Below are positions 25,642 to 34,871 of a stretch of DNA of 64,000 nt, in pieces (position 1 is the stretch's first letter; each line of letters starts with the position of its first letter). A program made the position numbers and the translations under genes. Origin of the DNA: Niastella yeongjuensis. GTDB taxonomy: Bacteria; Bacteroidota; Bacteroidia; Chitinophagales; Chitinophagaceae. The notes beneath the pieces were generated by a model. The model was not told the DNA's origin. It worked only from the letters and a program-made list of their open reading frames with translations, and ran no database searches. The stretch covers positions 930,001 through 994,000 of the forward strand of contig NZ_FOCZ01000001.1 in assembly GCF_900110245.1 (NCBI RefSeq). The letters are read 5' to 3'.

Positions 25642-25785
25642 TTAGCCTACGGTTACGCCGATGATAACTGTGATGGCAAATAATACGGCCAGCATAAAAT
25701 ATGATTTTGCATTGTGGCGACGGCTGTTTAAATACATGTTAACCAGCTTGTAATTTGTTTTCATACTTACTTCTTTAATTGCCAT
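25642..25785 (-). CDS. 47-residue single-pass membrane protein
   Basis: An open frame MAIKEVSMKTNYKLVNMYLN... ending in a hydrophobic helix (YFMLAVLFAITVIIGVTVG). An internal Met8 (25764) is an alternative start. The basic amphipathic N-terminus followed by a C-terminal membrane helix mirrors the neighbour at 25479, 34 bases downstream on the same strand, so the pair may be co-transcribed. No recognised family. Confidence 0.5.
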   Translation of the reverse strand: MAIKEVSMKTNYKLVNMYLNSRRHNAKSYFMLAVLFAITVIIGVTVG

Positions 25786-26108
25786 AACATAATCAAATGA
25801 AAGACCTATTTCATTCCACAATAAGCGACCTCTATAATTGGTTGATATAAAGACGGTTGCATGTCACTAAAAGCGGTGACCGAAAACGTAATTAATAAAG
25901 ACCCTTTCATTTTGAAAGGGTTCTTTGTTAAAATGAAATGCTTTTCATTGCCCTGGAGTGATGCTATTATTACTTCCATTCCTTTCAAACGCTTGTCTGC
26001 ATTGCGTTTTACTGATTCCTGCATTTATTACCTGCCAACCGGTATGTTTTTGGTACCCTGAGCACCTCATAGAAAGCTGCTGTATGAGGTAACAAAAATC
26101 ACATGATT
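25786..26108. other. Intergenic region with a stem-loop and a repeat shared with 27959-27991
   Basis: No gene. CCCTTTC/GAAAGGG with outer AAAGA/TCTTT forms a stem-loop at 25897-25926. The stretch 25911-25945 (TTTGAAAGGGTTCTTTG then TTAAAATGAAATGCTTTT) closely matches 27959-27991 in the same orientation. The two copies flank the secreted-protein/porin gene pair. Confidence 0.45.
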
Positions 26109-26522
26109 ATGAAAACGTACCGCTTCTTGATGATCGCATTGGTGGTTGCGATGGCTACATTGAGTTTTTTACCAGCACCCGCACAGAATAACAGGACGTA
26201 CCATAAAGAAAAATTTCAGGTGGTAGACACTACGGCCTTTTATTTATATACGCAAAACAAAAATGTAGTACCACCCGGTGGTAAAGGAATGTACAGGGCC
26301 GATCTGTATTTTTTCAGCACTACTTCCGATAGCCCCATTTTACCATTGACAATTGAAAACCTGAAAAGCGCCTACCCAGCTCATATTGCCTTTCATTATG
26401 CACTGGACGCTTATTTCAATTCAGACAAACAGCTAATGGCATACGATGCATACGCTAAAATGTACAAACTAAAATACTTGTTCTTACAAACCCTTGTATC
26501 ATATAACAATTCCAATGACTAA
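26109..26522 (+). CDS. Small secreted protein upstream of a porin gene
   Basis: A 137-residue protein with a signal peptide (MKTYRFLMIALVVAMATLSFLPAPAQ). The mature part has an aromatic-rich central region and a helical C-terminus (AHIAFHYALDAYFNSDKQLMAYDAYAKMYKLKYLFLQTL). I do not recognise a family. Its stop overlaps a possible ATG (26515) of the following porin gene, so translational coupling is likely and the two may work together. An ATG at 26103 is an alternative start. Confidence 0.65.
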   Translation: MKTYRFLMIALVVAMATLSFLPAPAQNNRTYHKEKFQVVDTTAFYLYTQNKNVVPPGGKGMYRADLYFFSTTSDSPILPLTIENLKSAYPAHIAFHYALDAYFNSDKQLMAYDAYAKMYKLKYLFLQTLVSYNNSND

Positions 26523-26532
26523 AATTAACAGA

Positions 26533-27891
26533 ATGAAAAAATTAGTGATGGTGGGCCTGCTTGTACAGGGAATCACAACTCACCTTACAGCGCAGGATTC
26601 AACAAGTCCTAAAATACCATTCAGCGATATTGAAACTAACTGGCAAAACGGTAGTGACCGGCGCGACTCATCCGTTTTTCACGGCATCTACTTTGTTCCC
26701 AGTGTTATGGTAGACGTGAATTACACGCACTCATTTAATAAACCTATCGATAATACGGTTGTAGGGTCCACCGCCCTGGCCCGCAACAACGAAGTTCAGT
26801 TGTCTCACTTAAGTTTGGGAGGTGACTTTACTTACCAAAATGCAAGGGCGAGAGTGATGTTGCAATTCGGCACAAGATCAATTGTAGTACCCAGGAATGA
26901 TGTTAGCCCATACCGGGGACAATATCAGTTAGCCAACGTATACCGCTACCTGAGTGAAGCGTACGTTGGTTATCACTTCAATAAATGGTACGGCATTAAC
27001 GTAGACGCAGGTTTATTCATGTCGTATATAGGGTTAAATTCTTATTACCAGGTGGAGAACTGGGAATACCAGGCTTCTTTTACATCTGATAATACCCCCT
27101 GGTTCTTTAATGGGATCCGTATTCAAATTCATCCTACAAAGCATCTTAAAATTGAACCCTGGATCATCAATGGCTGGCAAAGCTATGGCCGGTTCAATAA
27201 GCAGCCAGGATTGGGCGCCAATATTACCTGGAACCCTACCAGCAACTTCAAGATCCTTACCAATGATTACTACGGCGCAGATGCTGGTGGTCTTCCCGGA
27301 AGAAAAAGATTCCACTCAGACAACAGCATGCTGGTTAGATATTTTAATAATCCAAAATCTAAAGGTATTAGCAGAATGGCCCTTTCCCTTACCGGCGACA
27401 TTGGCTTTGAAAAAGGCGATGGCGTAAATGGGTTCAAGAGCGATGATAATAAGGGCCCTGCTCAATACTTTGCAAGTGCCATGATCTACAACCGGGTTTG
27501 GTTTGCGAAAAACAAACTGGCCTGGACAATAGGCGGCGGTATTATGAATAACCCTGGCCGTTACCTCGTACTGTACCCGACCGGCCAGGCTAGCCCTTTA
27601 CCCGATCCGAACAATCCTACGCAAACCGAGGGAAAATATCCTTTCAGTGCCAATCCTGGCGACCAATTCAAGGCGTGGGATTGTTCAACCAATTTCGACT
27701 TTATGCCTAATCAGAGCTTACTCTTCCGTGTAGAATATGTACACCGCCATGCCAACGTTCCCTATTTTGCTGGGGCTGGCGGTGTTACTTCTCCTAACGG
27801 ATATACCACTACTCCATTACCTGATGACTGGAGGCCCGACCTGGTGAAATCTGAAGACCGTATCGTATTTGCTTTATTATTCCGTCTATAA
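26533..27891 (+). CDS. OmpL-like outer-membrane beta-barrel porin
   Basis: A 452-residue protein with a signal peptide (MKKLVMVGLLVQGITTHLTAQ) and a long run of amphipathic beta-strands rich in aromatic residues (YRYLSEAYVGYHFNKWYGIN, LLFRVEYVHRHANVPYF), ending with a C-terminal strand VFALLFRL (terminal Leu after aromatic-x pattern). It fits the putative beta-barrel porin-2 family. An ATG at 26515, overlapping the stop of the previous gene, would add six residues. It is followed by an intrinsic terminator. The solute is unknown. Confidence 0.8.
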   Translation: MKKLVMVGLLVQGITTHLTAQDSTSPKIPFSDIETNWQNGSDRRDSSVFHGIYFVPSVMVDVNYTHSFNKPIDNTVVGSTALARNNEVQLSHLSLGGDFTYQNARARVMLQFGTRSIVVPRNDVSPYRGQYQLANVYRYLSEAYVGYHFNKWYGINVDAGLFMSYIGLNSYYQVENWEYQASFTSDNTPWFFNGIRIQIHPTKHLKIEPWIINGWQSYGRFNKQPGLGANITWNPTSNFKILTNDYYGADAGGLPGRKRFHSDNSMLVRYFNNPKSKGISRMALSLTGDIGFEKGDGVNGFKSDDNKGPAQYFASAMIYNRVWFAKNKLAWTIGGGIMNNPGRYLVLYPTGQASPLPDPNNPTQTEGKYPFSANPGDQFKAWDCSTNFDFMPNQSLLFRVEYVHRHANVPYFAGAGGVTSPNGYTTTPLPDDWRPDLVKSEDRIVFALLFRL

Positions 27892-27920
27892 AATTTTGCA
27901 CCATTTTCCGTTGTTTAGAC

Positions 27921-27955
27921 AGGCCTTTTTCATTCTTGAAGAGGGCCTTTTTTTT
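27921..27955 (+). terminator. Intrinsic terminator of the porin operon
   Basis: AGGCC (27921-27925) pairs with GGCCT (27944-27948), with additional TTTC/GAAG pairing inside, followed by a run of seven T. Confidence 0.8.
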
Positions 27956-27958
27956 CAA

Positions 27959-27991
27959 TTTGAAAAGAGTTTGTCAAAATGAAAGGCTTTT
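27959..27991 (+). repeat. Second copy of a TTTGAAA...AAAATGAAA direct repeat
   Basis: It reads TTTGAAAAGAGTTTG then TCAAAATGAAAGGCTTTT. It aligns with 25911-25945 with a few substitutions and a 2-base gap, in direct orientation, so the porin gene pair is bracketed. Confidence 0.4.
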
Positions 27992-28128
27992 ATAGATCCC
28001 AGGAATGAGTAGTTAATGTGCCAAACCGCGTGAAGTGCTTGTTGGACAGGGGTTTTGTAAGAATTGGCATTTCCCGGCGAAATCTGGAACCAATTTGGAT
28101 TCCCTTAATAGTATAAAAAACAGCGTAT

Positions 28129-28488
28129 ATGATCACCCAATATGAAGTCCCAACCCTGTTACATGAAGAATTACCCTCTTTGGAAAACAAAACCTGCCCT
28201 GTTCATTTATCAGTGAGTGTATATAAAACCATTCACGATTTTACCGAGTATACAAAAACAGCTGTACAGAAACACCATCTCCCTATGGCCAGAAAATGTT
28301 TTAAGCTCGCCGGGAAATTATATAGTGAAGGCGATAAGATTGTTCGCATGTGTATAGAAAATATTTTTATTTATTCATTCTCATCCCTTATGCCCGATGA
28401 TCGGGTTGAAAGATTAATACTGCAATCATACATTCCCGACAATTTAAATGCAGTATATATAAAACAGGTGTCAGCCTGTAATTGCTAA
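28129..28488 (+). CDS. Helical cytosolic protein of unknown function
   Basis: A 119-residue, mostly alpha-helical protein (LSVSVYKTIHDFTEYTKTAVQKH, MARKCFKLAGKLYSEGDKIVRMCIENIFIY) with a C-terminal CNC. No signal peptide. The pattern resembles small Bacteroidota helical proteins of unassigned (DUF) families; I cannot name one firmly. Its stop lies 17 bases before the ATG of the acetyltransferase gene, so the two are probably co-transcribed. Confidence 0.65.
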   Translation: MITQYEVPTLLHEELPSLENKTCPVHLSVSVYKTIHDFTEYTKTAVQKHHLPMARKCFKLAGKLYSEGDKIVRMCIENIFIYSFSSLMPDDRVERLILQSYIPDNLNAVYIKQVSACNC

Positions 28489-28505
28489 TAAAAAACAAAA
28501 AAGAA

Positions 28506-29069
28506 ATGGAACCAGATAGTTATGCCGTCATTGTTCGGGTAGCCAATGCCGCAGACAGTAAATATGCCCTTGACATCATCAATGAAATGGAATCATCAGC
28601 CAAAATACGTGGTACCGGTATCTCAAAACGAACTCCCGAATACATTCAGGAAAAAATGGAACAGGGTAATGCAGTAATAGCAGTTGCCGCCAATGGTGAA
28701 TGGGTTGGTTTTTCCTATATAGCCATTTGGAGTAACGGCGAATTCGTTTCCAATTCGGGGTTAATAGTAAGCCCTGCCTGGCGTGAAAAAGGAGTAGCGT
28801 CGTTTATAAAAGAAAAGATATTTAACCTGTCGAGACATAAATTTCCAAAAGCGAAGATCTTCAGTATAACCACCGGTATGGCCATTATGAAATTGAATTC
28901 CCGCCTGGGTTTTGAACCGGTAATTTATGATGCGCTTCCACACGATGAAAAATTCTGGCAGGGGTGCAAAAGTTGTGTAAACTACGGCATACTGCAAAGC
29001 AAAGGTTGCAAAAACTGTTTGTGCACAGCTATGTTGTTCGAACCTGAAATAGCAGCAAGTCACACATAA
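28506..29069 (+). CDS. GNAT N-acetyltransferase of the type found beside arginine-biosynthesis genes
   Basis: A 187-residue GNAT protein. The core strands (AVIAVAANGEWVGFSYIAIW), the acetyl-CoA loop region (VSPAWREKGVASFIKEKIF) and a distinctive cysteine-rich tail (FWQGCKSCVNYGIL, GCKNCLCTAMLF) are present. That tail is, from memory, characteristic of the GNAT encoded ahead of argG in Bacteroidota arginine operons. Here no arg genes follow, so it may be an orphan paralogue. The upstream TTG at 28482 was rejected because it overlaps the preceding gene. Confidence 0.8.
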   Translation: MEPDSYAVIVRVANAADSKYALDIINEMESSAKIRGTGISKRTPEYIQEKMEQGNAVIAVAANGEWVGFSYIAIWSNGEFVSNSGLIVSPAWREKGVASFIKEKIFNLSRHKFPKAKIFSITTGMAIMKLNSRLGFEPVIYDALPHDEKFWQGCKSCVNYGILQSKGCKNCLCTAMLFEPEIAASHT

Positions 29070-29075
29070 AAATAT

Positions 29076-29129
29076 AGCAGGCCGGGCAGACCGAAATTCC
29101 ATCACTAAAAAACAAAGTCCTGGCCTGCT
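29076..29129 (+). terminator. Probable terminator with long loop
   Basis: AGCAGGCC (29076-29083) pairs perfectly with GGCCTGCT (29122-29129), followed by TTTTG. The 38-nt loop is long for an intrinsic terminator. It lies between convergent genes. Confidence 0.5.
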
Positions 29130-29134
29130 TTTGT

Positions 29135-29619
29135 TTATCTTATTAATTCAACAGTTCCGCGTCGGTCGATATTCCTGCTTCTAAAGCTAATGCCTGCTTT
29201 AGCGGTAATGGTATAAGCGCCGGGTGCTAACCCCGGAAAATTGGCGCTATTTTGAAAGTTTATTCCATCAATGGAAAACTGGTAAGGCCGCACCCCCTCT
29301 TTTGCGATCGCTTGAATTTGCCCGTTGAGATTTCCGCAGGTTGCATTAAATACATTGGGGTCGATGGAAAATTCACATTTTTTTAAAATATTTGCGCCAT
29401 ATCGATTGATCACCCCGTTTGCATCTTTGATATAGACAGTGTAAACACCAGCGTACAAACCATTGAAATAGCAGGTATTTTGGTAGTTAACGCCATCTAT
29501 TGAATAGGTATAAGCCGATGGGTTTGTTATCTTAAATTCGATAAAAAACTATTACTGACCTGAATCGTCAATAATAAAGTGAGCAGCGTTGAAATTTTCA
29601 ACGTTTGTTTTTCACGCAT
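29135..29619 (-). pseudogene. SprB-repeat-like secreted protein, frameshifted
   Basis: From an ATG at 29619 the minus strand encodes a signal peptide (MREKQTLKISTLLTLLLTIQ...) and stops after 30 codons. The next frame continues with SprB-like repeats: YTYSIDGVNYQNTCYFNGLYAGVYTVYIKDANG, then YQFSIDGINFQNSANFPGLAPGAYTITAKA. Restoring one T in the T6 run of AGTTTTTTATCG joins the two frames exactly. Functional SprB-type adhesins are huge proteins; here only about 1.5 repeats remain and the C-terminus (FRSRNIDRRG) looks scrambled. It is most likely a decayed remnant. A sequencing error in the homopolymer, or slippage, is the alternative. Confidence 0.65.
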
Positions 29620-29760
29620 ATAGGAGTTACGTCAGATTTATTTCACTTTATTGCCGGCGGTGTTCAGTTTCTGGAAAATATCGGAGACGCAAAAATAAAT
29701 CTAATATTCCAATATCGCAGGGATAGTTATGCGATACATATATTAGATCTTTTGTAAATG

Positions 29761-32691
29761 TTAGTTTGTCTCCGTATGGAAATTCAGTAAGAAGTTAACC
29801 AAATTCACCTCTGGTTGAATACCTAATTTCTTTCGTAACCGGTGACGGCCCAACTCAACCCCCTTAATAGTAATATTCATGATCTGCGCTATTTCCTTGC
29901 TGGTAAGGTTCAACCGTAAATACGCACAGAGTTTCAGATCGCTGGCAGTGAGATAAGGATAGGTGCTTTTTAATGATACCAGGAAGTTGCTGTGCACTTT
30001 ATCGAAATGAACGGCGAATTGTTCCCAGTTCCTTTTCATTTTATCATCCCCCAACATGCGCAGGATCTTTTTATAGTCATCGGTTTCCTTATCTATTTCG
30101 CTCGATTTTTTCATGCGCACAAATTCTTCTTTCACCTTCATCAGCATTTCACCCTTTTGTACCAGATTAAAAGTGGTGGAAGCCAGCTCATTGTTTTTTA
30201 CCTGTATTTCTGACTGTAGCTTTTCATTCTGCAGGCGGATGATCTCCTTCTCATTCCGCTCCAGTTCCAGCTGATGCAGATAGGTCAGTTGTTTTTGTTC
30301 TTCCTGGTGTTTTTCTATTTCCAACTGATGCAGGTAAGCCATGCGTTGCCGCTCTTGATCGTGCCGTTGTTGCTGTAGTATGAATTTTTTCATTTGCCAT
30401 TTATAAATGGCGTATATGAACAGGATCGACAGCAACGTATAAAAGAAATAAGCCCAACGGCTGCGGTACCAGGGCGCCAGTATAGTGAACTTATAAGAAA
30501 CAACTACAGATTCCCGGCCCTCGTGTGTTCTTGCCTTTACCTTGAATGTATAAGTGCCCGGGGAGAGATACGTATAATCTTTTTCATTTTTCTTTGTCCA
30601 GACCGACCACCCATTATCAAAATCTTCGAGATAATAAGAAAACTCAATGCTCGATTGCTTGCCATACAGGGGCGATGAATAATCGAAGTGGATGGAGTTC
30701 CAGGCATACTGAATTTTAGGTGCCTCTTCATTGTTAAAATAACCGCCAAAAATAGTACTGTCGCGTTTATTTACGATGCGTACATCACTTATCTGAATGG
30801 GAATGTCTTCCCTGAATTGTTTATACTGGTTGTAATTGATTAAATAGAATCCCTCTTCAGCGGCAATAAATACATTACTGCTGTCGTAGGGATAAACAAA
30901 TTCAAGACCATTCCCCGTGATCTTATTATTCAGCTCGGGGAAATAAATGATCTGGGGCTGTTTTTCGCTCAGGTCTGCTACACCCAGGTGCCGATCGTGC
31001 ACAAACCAGATATTGCCATTGTTATCTTCCCGCAAATACCGGATGGGTACTTTAGGTAATATTCTTTGCAAAAAGGCAGAAGGTTCAAAATCGTCGGTGC
31101 GGGCATTGTATTCAAAAATGCCTTTATCATTGGTAAGAACAACCCGGCTTTTTATTTTAAAGATATGGTTGTTGTTACTGGATAATATGCCTTTGGTGTC
31201 TTTATAAACCGTATAAGGCGGTTTTGCAGCGCCGGTGTTCAGGATTATTTTATACAACCCTTTGTAGGGATGGGCTGCCCAGGCAATATCATTATCAACC
31301 GCAACAAAACGGGCCGATTCAAAGTGTGTATGTACTTCGGGGTTGTTAAATTTACCATTGGTAAAACTGTAAAAGTTCAACCCATTATAGGTTCCGGCCA
31401 TAACAATTGGTGAAGGGGTAACATTGCTTAAAGGTAAAAAGGTCCAGAAGCCGGAGCTGCTATCGATCTTTCGCGAGGTTTTGTTCTCGATTACAAAGAA
31501 GCCATCATTATGTCCCATCACCAGCTGGCCGTTCAATTCGCTCAGGTTCCAGACCTGGCCTTTGGGGCCAGGTATCAATTCGAATTTACTCTTAATAAAA
31601 CCCATATCTTTTTGCTCAGCAAGCGATGCTGCATACACGCCATTGGAGGTACCAATGTATAGATCGTTCTTGAAAATAACCGCTGCCTTGCCGGAGCTGT
31701 GCTCCTGGTAATCGGGATAAATATGTTTAATGGCGTTGTTGTAGGCAATGAAGTCGATGCCGTTATCGAGCCCCAGCCAGATGTTTTTTTTGCCATCAAC
31801 AAAAACGCTGAGGATATTATTGCTTTGCAATCCATCGAGTTTGGAAAGGCGTTGAACCAATTCCCCCTTATCATTGATTATAAAACAACCCGCCAGGTTG
31901 GTAATAATAGCTATCTGGTTTTGATTGATCACGGCGGCGCTGTAGGGGTTCTTTTCATTGATCAGCCGCATGTCGGGCGTTTCAAAAGGAATGATGTCTT
32001 CACCATGTAAAATGTAAGAACCATGATGTTTGGTCAGCAGTAGTGAGCTGTCGCCCTGCAGGGGAACAATGGCTGTGATCTCGGCTTTCTCGGGAAAATA
32101 ATTGGCTTTGGAAAAAGGAACCCAGGTACCGTTTTTAAATTGCAACAGTCCTTTTTGCCAGGCTTTACTAATGAGTTTGTTTTGATGTAACCCCAGAAAG
32201 CTCCAGGCCGGGTTACCAAAAACGGTGATCTTATCGTTTTGCAGCTGAAAGATCTTTCTATACGAGCGAAAAAAAACTTCATTGCCAACAGGTACTACGT
32301 CCCAGATATCGGTAAAGTCTTTTTCATTTTCGGGAATCAGATCGTTTAACGACCTGTACTGAAGCCTGCCATTTTTTCCGGGTTCAAAATAACCAATTTC
32401 ACCCTGTGAGCCGATATAGATGCGGCCATCGTTGCCAACAGCCAGGGAACGAACACCTGTTCCACCCGGTAAAGTATATTTCTTCCAGAAACTTCCGTCG
32501 AAACTTAACAATCCTTCATCATTGGCCGCATACACAATCCCTTTTTTATCCTGGGCAAGTTTCCAGTTTTGGGTACCGGCATTGTAGATCTGTTTGGGAT
32601 AGTTGATGATCTCAGGCAGGCCAATGGTATTTTGGGTGTGCCCAATAAACACACGAAAGCAGCATATAGCTAGCAATAACTTTCTCATCAT
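29761..32691 (-). CDS. Beta-propeller/Y_Y_Y sensor-regulator with LuxR-type DNA-binding domain
   Basis: A 976-residue membrane-spanning one-component regulator. A signal peptide is followed by about 600 residues of propeller-like repeats (NDGRIYIGSQGEIGYF, KKNIWLGLDNGIDFIAY), a Y_Y_Y domain (YYLEDFDNGWSVWTKKNEKDYTYLSPGTYTFKVKA), one transmembrane helix (YFFYTLLSILFIYAIYKW), a coiled coil rich in Q/E/H, and a C-terminal LuxR HTH (LTSKEIAQIMNITIKGVELGRHRLRKKLG). There is no kinase domain, so signal would pass straight from periplasm to DNA. It diverges from the GH5-SusC-SusD-GH30 cluster and is the obvious regulator of that locus. Confidence 0.9.
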   Translation of the reverse strand: MMRKLLLAICCFRVFIGHTQNTIGLPEIINYPKQIYNAGTQNWKLAQDKKGIVYAANDEGLLSFDGSFWKKYTLPGGTGVRSLAVGNDGRIYIGSQGEIGYFEPGKNGRLQYRSLNDLIPENEKDFTDIWDVVPVGNEVFFRSYRKIFQLQNDKITVFGNPAWSFLGLHQNKLISKAWQKGLLQFKNGTWVPFSKANYFPEKAEITAIVPLQGDSSLLLTKHHGSYILHGEDIIPFETPDMRLINEKNPYSAAVINQNQIAIITNLAGCFIINDKGELVQRLSKLDGLQSNNILSVFVDGKKNIWLGLDNGIDFIAYNNAIKHIYPDYQEHSSGKAAVIFKNDLYIGTSNGVYAASLAEQKDMGFIKSKFELIPGPKGQVWNLSELNGQLVMGHNDGFFVIENKTSRKIDSSSGFWTFLPLSNVTPSPIVMAGTYNGLNFYSFTNGKFNNPEVHTHFESARFVAVDNDIAWAAHPYKGLYKIILNTGAAKPPYTVYKDTKGILSSNNNHIFKIKSRVVLTNDKGIFEYNARTDDFEPSAFLQRILPKVPIRYLREDNNGNIWFVHDRHLGVADLSEKQPQIIYFPELNNKITGNGLEFVYPYDSSNVFIAAEEGFYLINYNQYKQFREDIPIQISDVRIVNKRDSTIFGGYFNNEEAPKIQYAWNSIHFDYSSPLYGKQSSIEFSYYLEDFDNGWSVWTKKNEKDYTYLSPGTYTFKVKARTHEGRESVVVSYKFTILAPWYRSRWAYFFYTLLSILFIYAIYKWQMKKFILQQQRHDQERQRMAYLHQLEIEKHQEEQKQLTYLHQLELERNEKEIIRLQNEKLQSEIQVKNNELASTTFNLVQKGEMLMKVKEEFVRMKKSSEIDKETDDYKKILRMLGDDKMKRNWEQFAVHFDKVHSNFLVSLKSTYPYLTASDLKLCAYLRLNLTSKEIAQIMNITIKGVELGRHRLRKKLGIQPEVNLVNFLLNFHTETN

Positions 32692-32927
32692 GACAGCAAT
32701 TGAGGACTATGAATACGTTAGAATACTAAGGTAAGTAAATGCGAACTATTAAAAAAAGGGGTGGATAGGGTATTGAAGTGGTAAAGTAGTTGTGTTTTAG
32801 CAATTTAAGGTCTTTTTGATGTGGTAATGATGTGGTGTCAAAACGCAGATTTGAGTGGCAGAGTTATAAATTAGCCGTAAATGATGCACCTGCGGGGCAG
32901 GTGTTTCAAACAGTCAAAACATTCTTT

Positions 32928-34670
32928 ATGCCACACATCAGACTAACGTCCCTGCTTTTGCTACTTATAATAACGGTATCCCCGGGAACAAGGGCCCAGG
33001 GTTTTTTACATGTCAGCGGTAAACAGATCCTAAATGGGAAAGGGCAAAACGTTTTGCTGCGGGGTGTTGGTTTGGGTGGCTGGATGTTACAGGAGGGGTA
33101 CCTGCTACAGGTAAATGGCCCGGGCATGCAGCATACGATCAAAGCCCGCATAGCCGATCTCATCGGTGAAGACAGCACGAATGCATTCTACAACGCCTGG
33201 CTGGCAAACCATACGCGACGTATTGACATAGATTCCATGAAAGCCTGGGGGTTTAATTCTGTTCGGTTGCCCATGCACTTCAATCTGTATACACTGCCTG
33301 TTGACAAGGAACCCGAACCCGGCAAACAAACCTGGCTCGATAAAGGCTTTCGCATTACCGACAGCCTCCTTGCGTGGTGCAAAGCCAACCAGATGTACCT
33401 CATTCTCGACCTGCATGCAGCGCCGGGCGGACAGGGGAATGACCTCAACATTTCAGACCGCGACGCTTCCAAACCATCGCTTTGGGAAAATGAAGCCAAC
33501 CGCCAGAAAACGATTGCCTTGTGGAAAAAGCTGGCTGAACGCTACGCAAATGACCCGTTTATTGGCGGTTACGATATTTTGAATGAACCCAACTGGGGTT
33601 TTGAAGATCTGGCAAATGATAAGAATGGCCTTAATGAAAAAGGGAACCAACCCCTGAAGCAGTTGATGAGGGATATAACCAAAGCTATTCGGGAGGCAGA
33701 TAAAAACCACCTTATTATTATAGAAGGAAACGGCTGGGGTAATAATTATAATGGTATACTGCCCACCTGGGATAATAATATGGTGCTGAGCTTTCACAAA
33801 TACTGGAATTTCAATACCTCCGAATCTATTAAACACATTCTGGAAACAAGGGATAAATACAATGTGCCGGTGTGGCTGGGCGAAACCGGCGAAAACTCAA
33901 ATGTTTGGTTTACCGAAGCGGTGCAGTTACTGGAGGCAAACAACATAGGCTGGGCCTGGTGGCCATTGAAAAAGCTGGGTAATAACAATCCCATGCAGGT
34001 GCATTCGAATAAAGATTATGAAAAAGTGCTTGCCTTTTGGTCGAACCGGGGCCCCCGCCCTACCGCAGCAGAAGCTTATAATGGTATGATGCAACTGGCT
34101 AACGCCTTAAAACTCGAAAATACCACCATTAAACGCGATGTGTTGGATGCCTTGTTCAGACAGCCTTATTCAAAAACGACAATTCCGTTTAAAGCGAATG
34201 TCATAAAAACCGGGGCAATCGTAAAAGCAGTTGATTATGATCTGGGAAGGAATGGCGTAGCCTATTTTGATAAGGATACTGCCGATTACCATATTTCAAA
34301 TGGTGCCAGAGGGGGTAATCAGGGCCGCACTTATCGCAATGATGGGGTTGATATTGCTGCAGACCCTACTACAGACAGTTATTTTGTGAACCATACGGAA
34401 GCGGGTGAATGGCTTCAATACACCTTAAATGTAGTAAAGGCGGGTCATTATCAGCTTAAGCTGAATTGTAACCCGGCCAGTGAAGATGCGAAACTCTCGT
34501 TCCTGGTAAATAAAAATGGGGCCAGAAAGATAACGGTCCCCAAGGCAGCCGGCTGGCAATCACTGGAAATAAAAGATATAGAGTTGAAAAAAGGACCGAA
34601 TAGCCTTCGCCTTTATATCGATGCAGGCGATTTGACTTTAGGCGATATGCAATTCACGGAAGTGAAATAA
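32928..34670 (+). CDS. Secreted glycoside hydrolase family 5 enzyme with C-terminal CBM6
   Basis: A 580-residue protein. ATG 32928 gives a proper signal peptide (MPHIRLTSLLLLLIITVSPG); the upstream GTG frame does not. The GH5 barrel has GVGLGGWMLQEG at its start, the acid/base Glu220 (DILNEPNWG) and the nucleophile Glu319 (WLGETGEN). Residues about 440-580 form a CBM6-like beta-sandwich (VDIAADPTTDSYFVNHTEAGEWLQYTLNV). The family covers exo-beta-1,3-glucanases and other beta-glucanases; neighbouring GH30 genes suggest a beta-1,3/1,6-glucan. It is separated from susC by a terminator-like hairpin. Confidence 0.9.
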   Translation: MPHIRLTSLLLLLIITVSPGTRAQGFLHVSGKQILNGKGQNVLLRGVGLGGWMLQEGYLLQVNGPGMQHTIKARIADLIGEDSTNAFYNAWLANHTRRIDIDSMKAWGFNSVRLPMHFNLYTLPVDKEPEPGKQTWLDKGFRITDSLLAWCKANQMYLILDLHAAPGGQGNDLNISDRDASKPSLWENEANRQKTIALWKKLAERYANDPFIGGYDILNEPNWGFEDLANDKNGLNEKGNQPLKQLMRDITKAIREADKNHLIIIEGNGWGNNYNGILPTWDNNMVLSFHKYWNFNTSESIKHILETRDKYNVPVWLGETGENSNVWFTEAVQLLEANNIGWAWWPLKKLGNNNPMQVHSNKDYEKVLAFWSNRGPRPTAAEAYNGMMQLANALKLENTTIKRDVLDALFRQPYSKTTIPFKANVIKTGAIVKAVDYDLGRNGVAYFDKDTADYHISNGARGGNQGRTYRNDGVDIAADPTTDSYFVNHTEAGEWLQYTLNVVKAGHYQLKLNCNPASEDAKLSFLVNKNGARKITVPKAAGWQSLEIKDIELKKGPNSLRLYIDAGDLTLGDMQFTEVK

Positions 34671-34754
34671 AAAAGTTGAGTTAATGAAATCGAAGATTTC
34701 CTGAGCAGAGCCGAAAGATGATGTGGTAAAGAGGGGGCAAAAACCCGTATCCCC

Positions 34755-34800
34755 GGCGCATACCCCCTCCATTGATGGGGTATTGATAGGGTGCCTTTTT
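34755..34800 (+). terminator. Intrinsic terminator/attenuator between GH5 and susC
   Basis: ATACCCC (34760-34766) pairs with GGGGTAT (34777-34783), and an outer GGCGC pairs with GTGCC, followed by TTTTT. It lies 72 bases before susC and would separate GH5 transcription from the SusCD operon or attenuate read-through. Confidence 0.6.
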
Positions 34801-34871
34801 AGGCCAGGCTTTGTCAAGGTTCTACTTTAGATTTTCGATTTGTTCATTATTAACTAACAACTGACTTGCAT

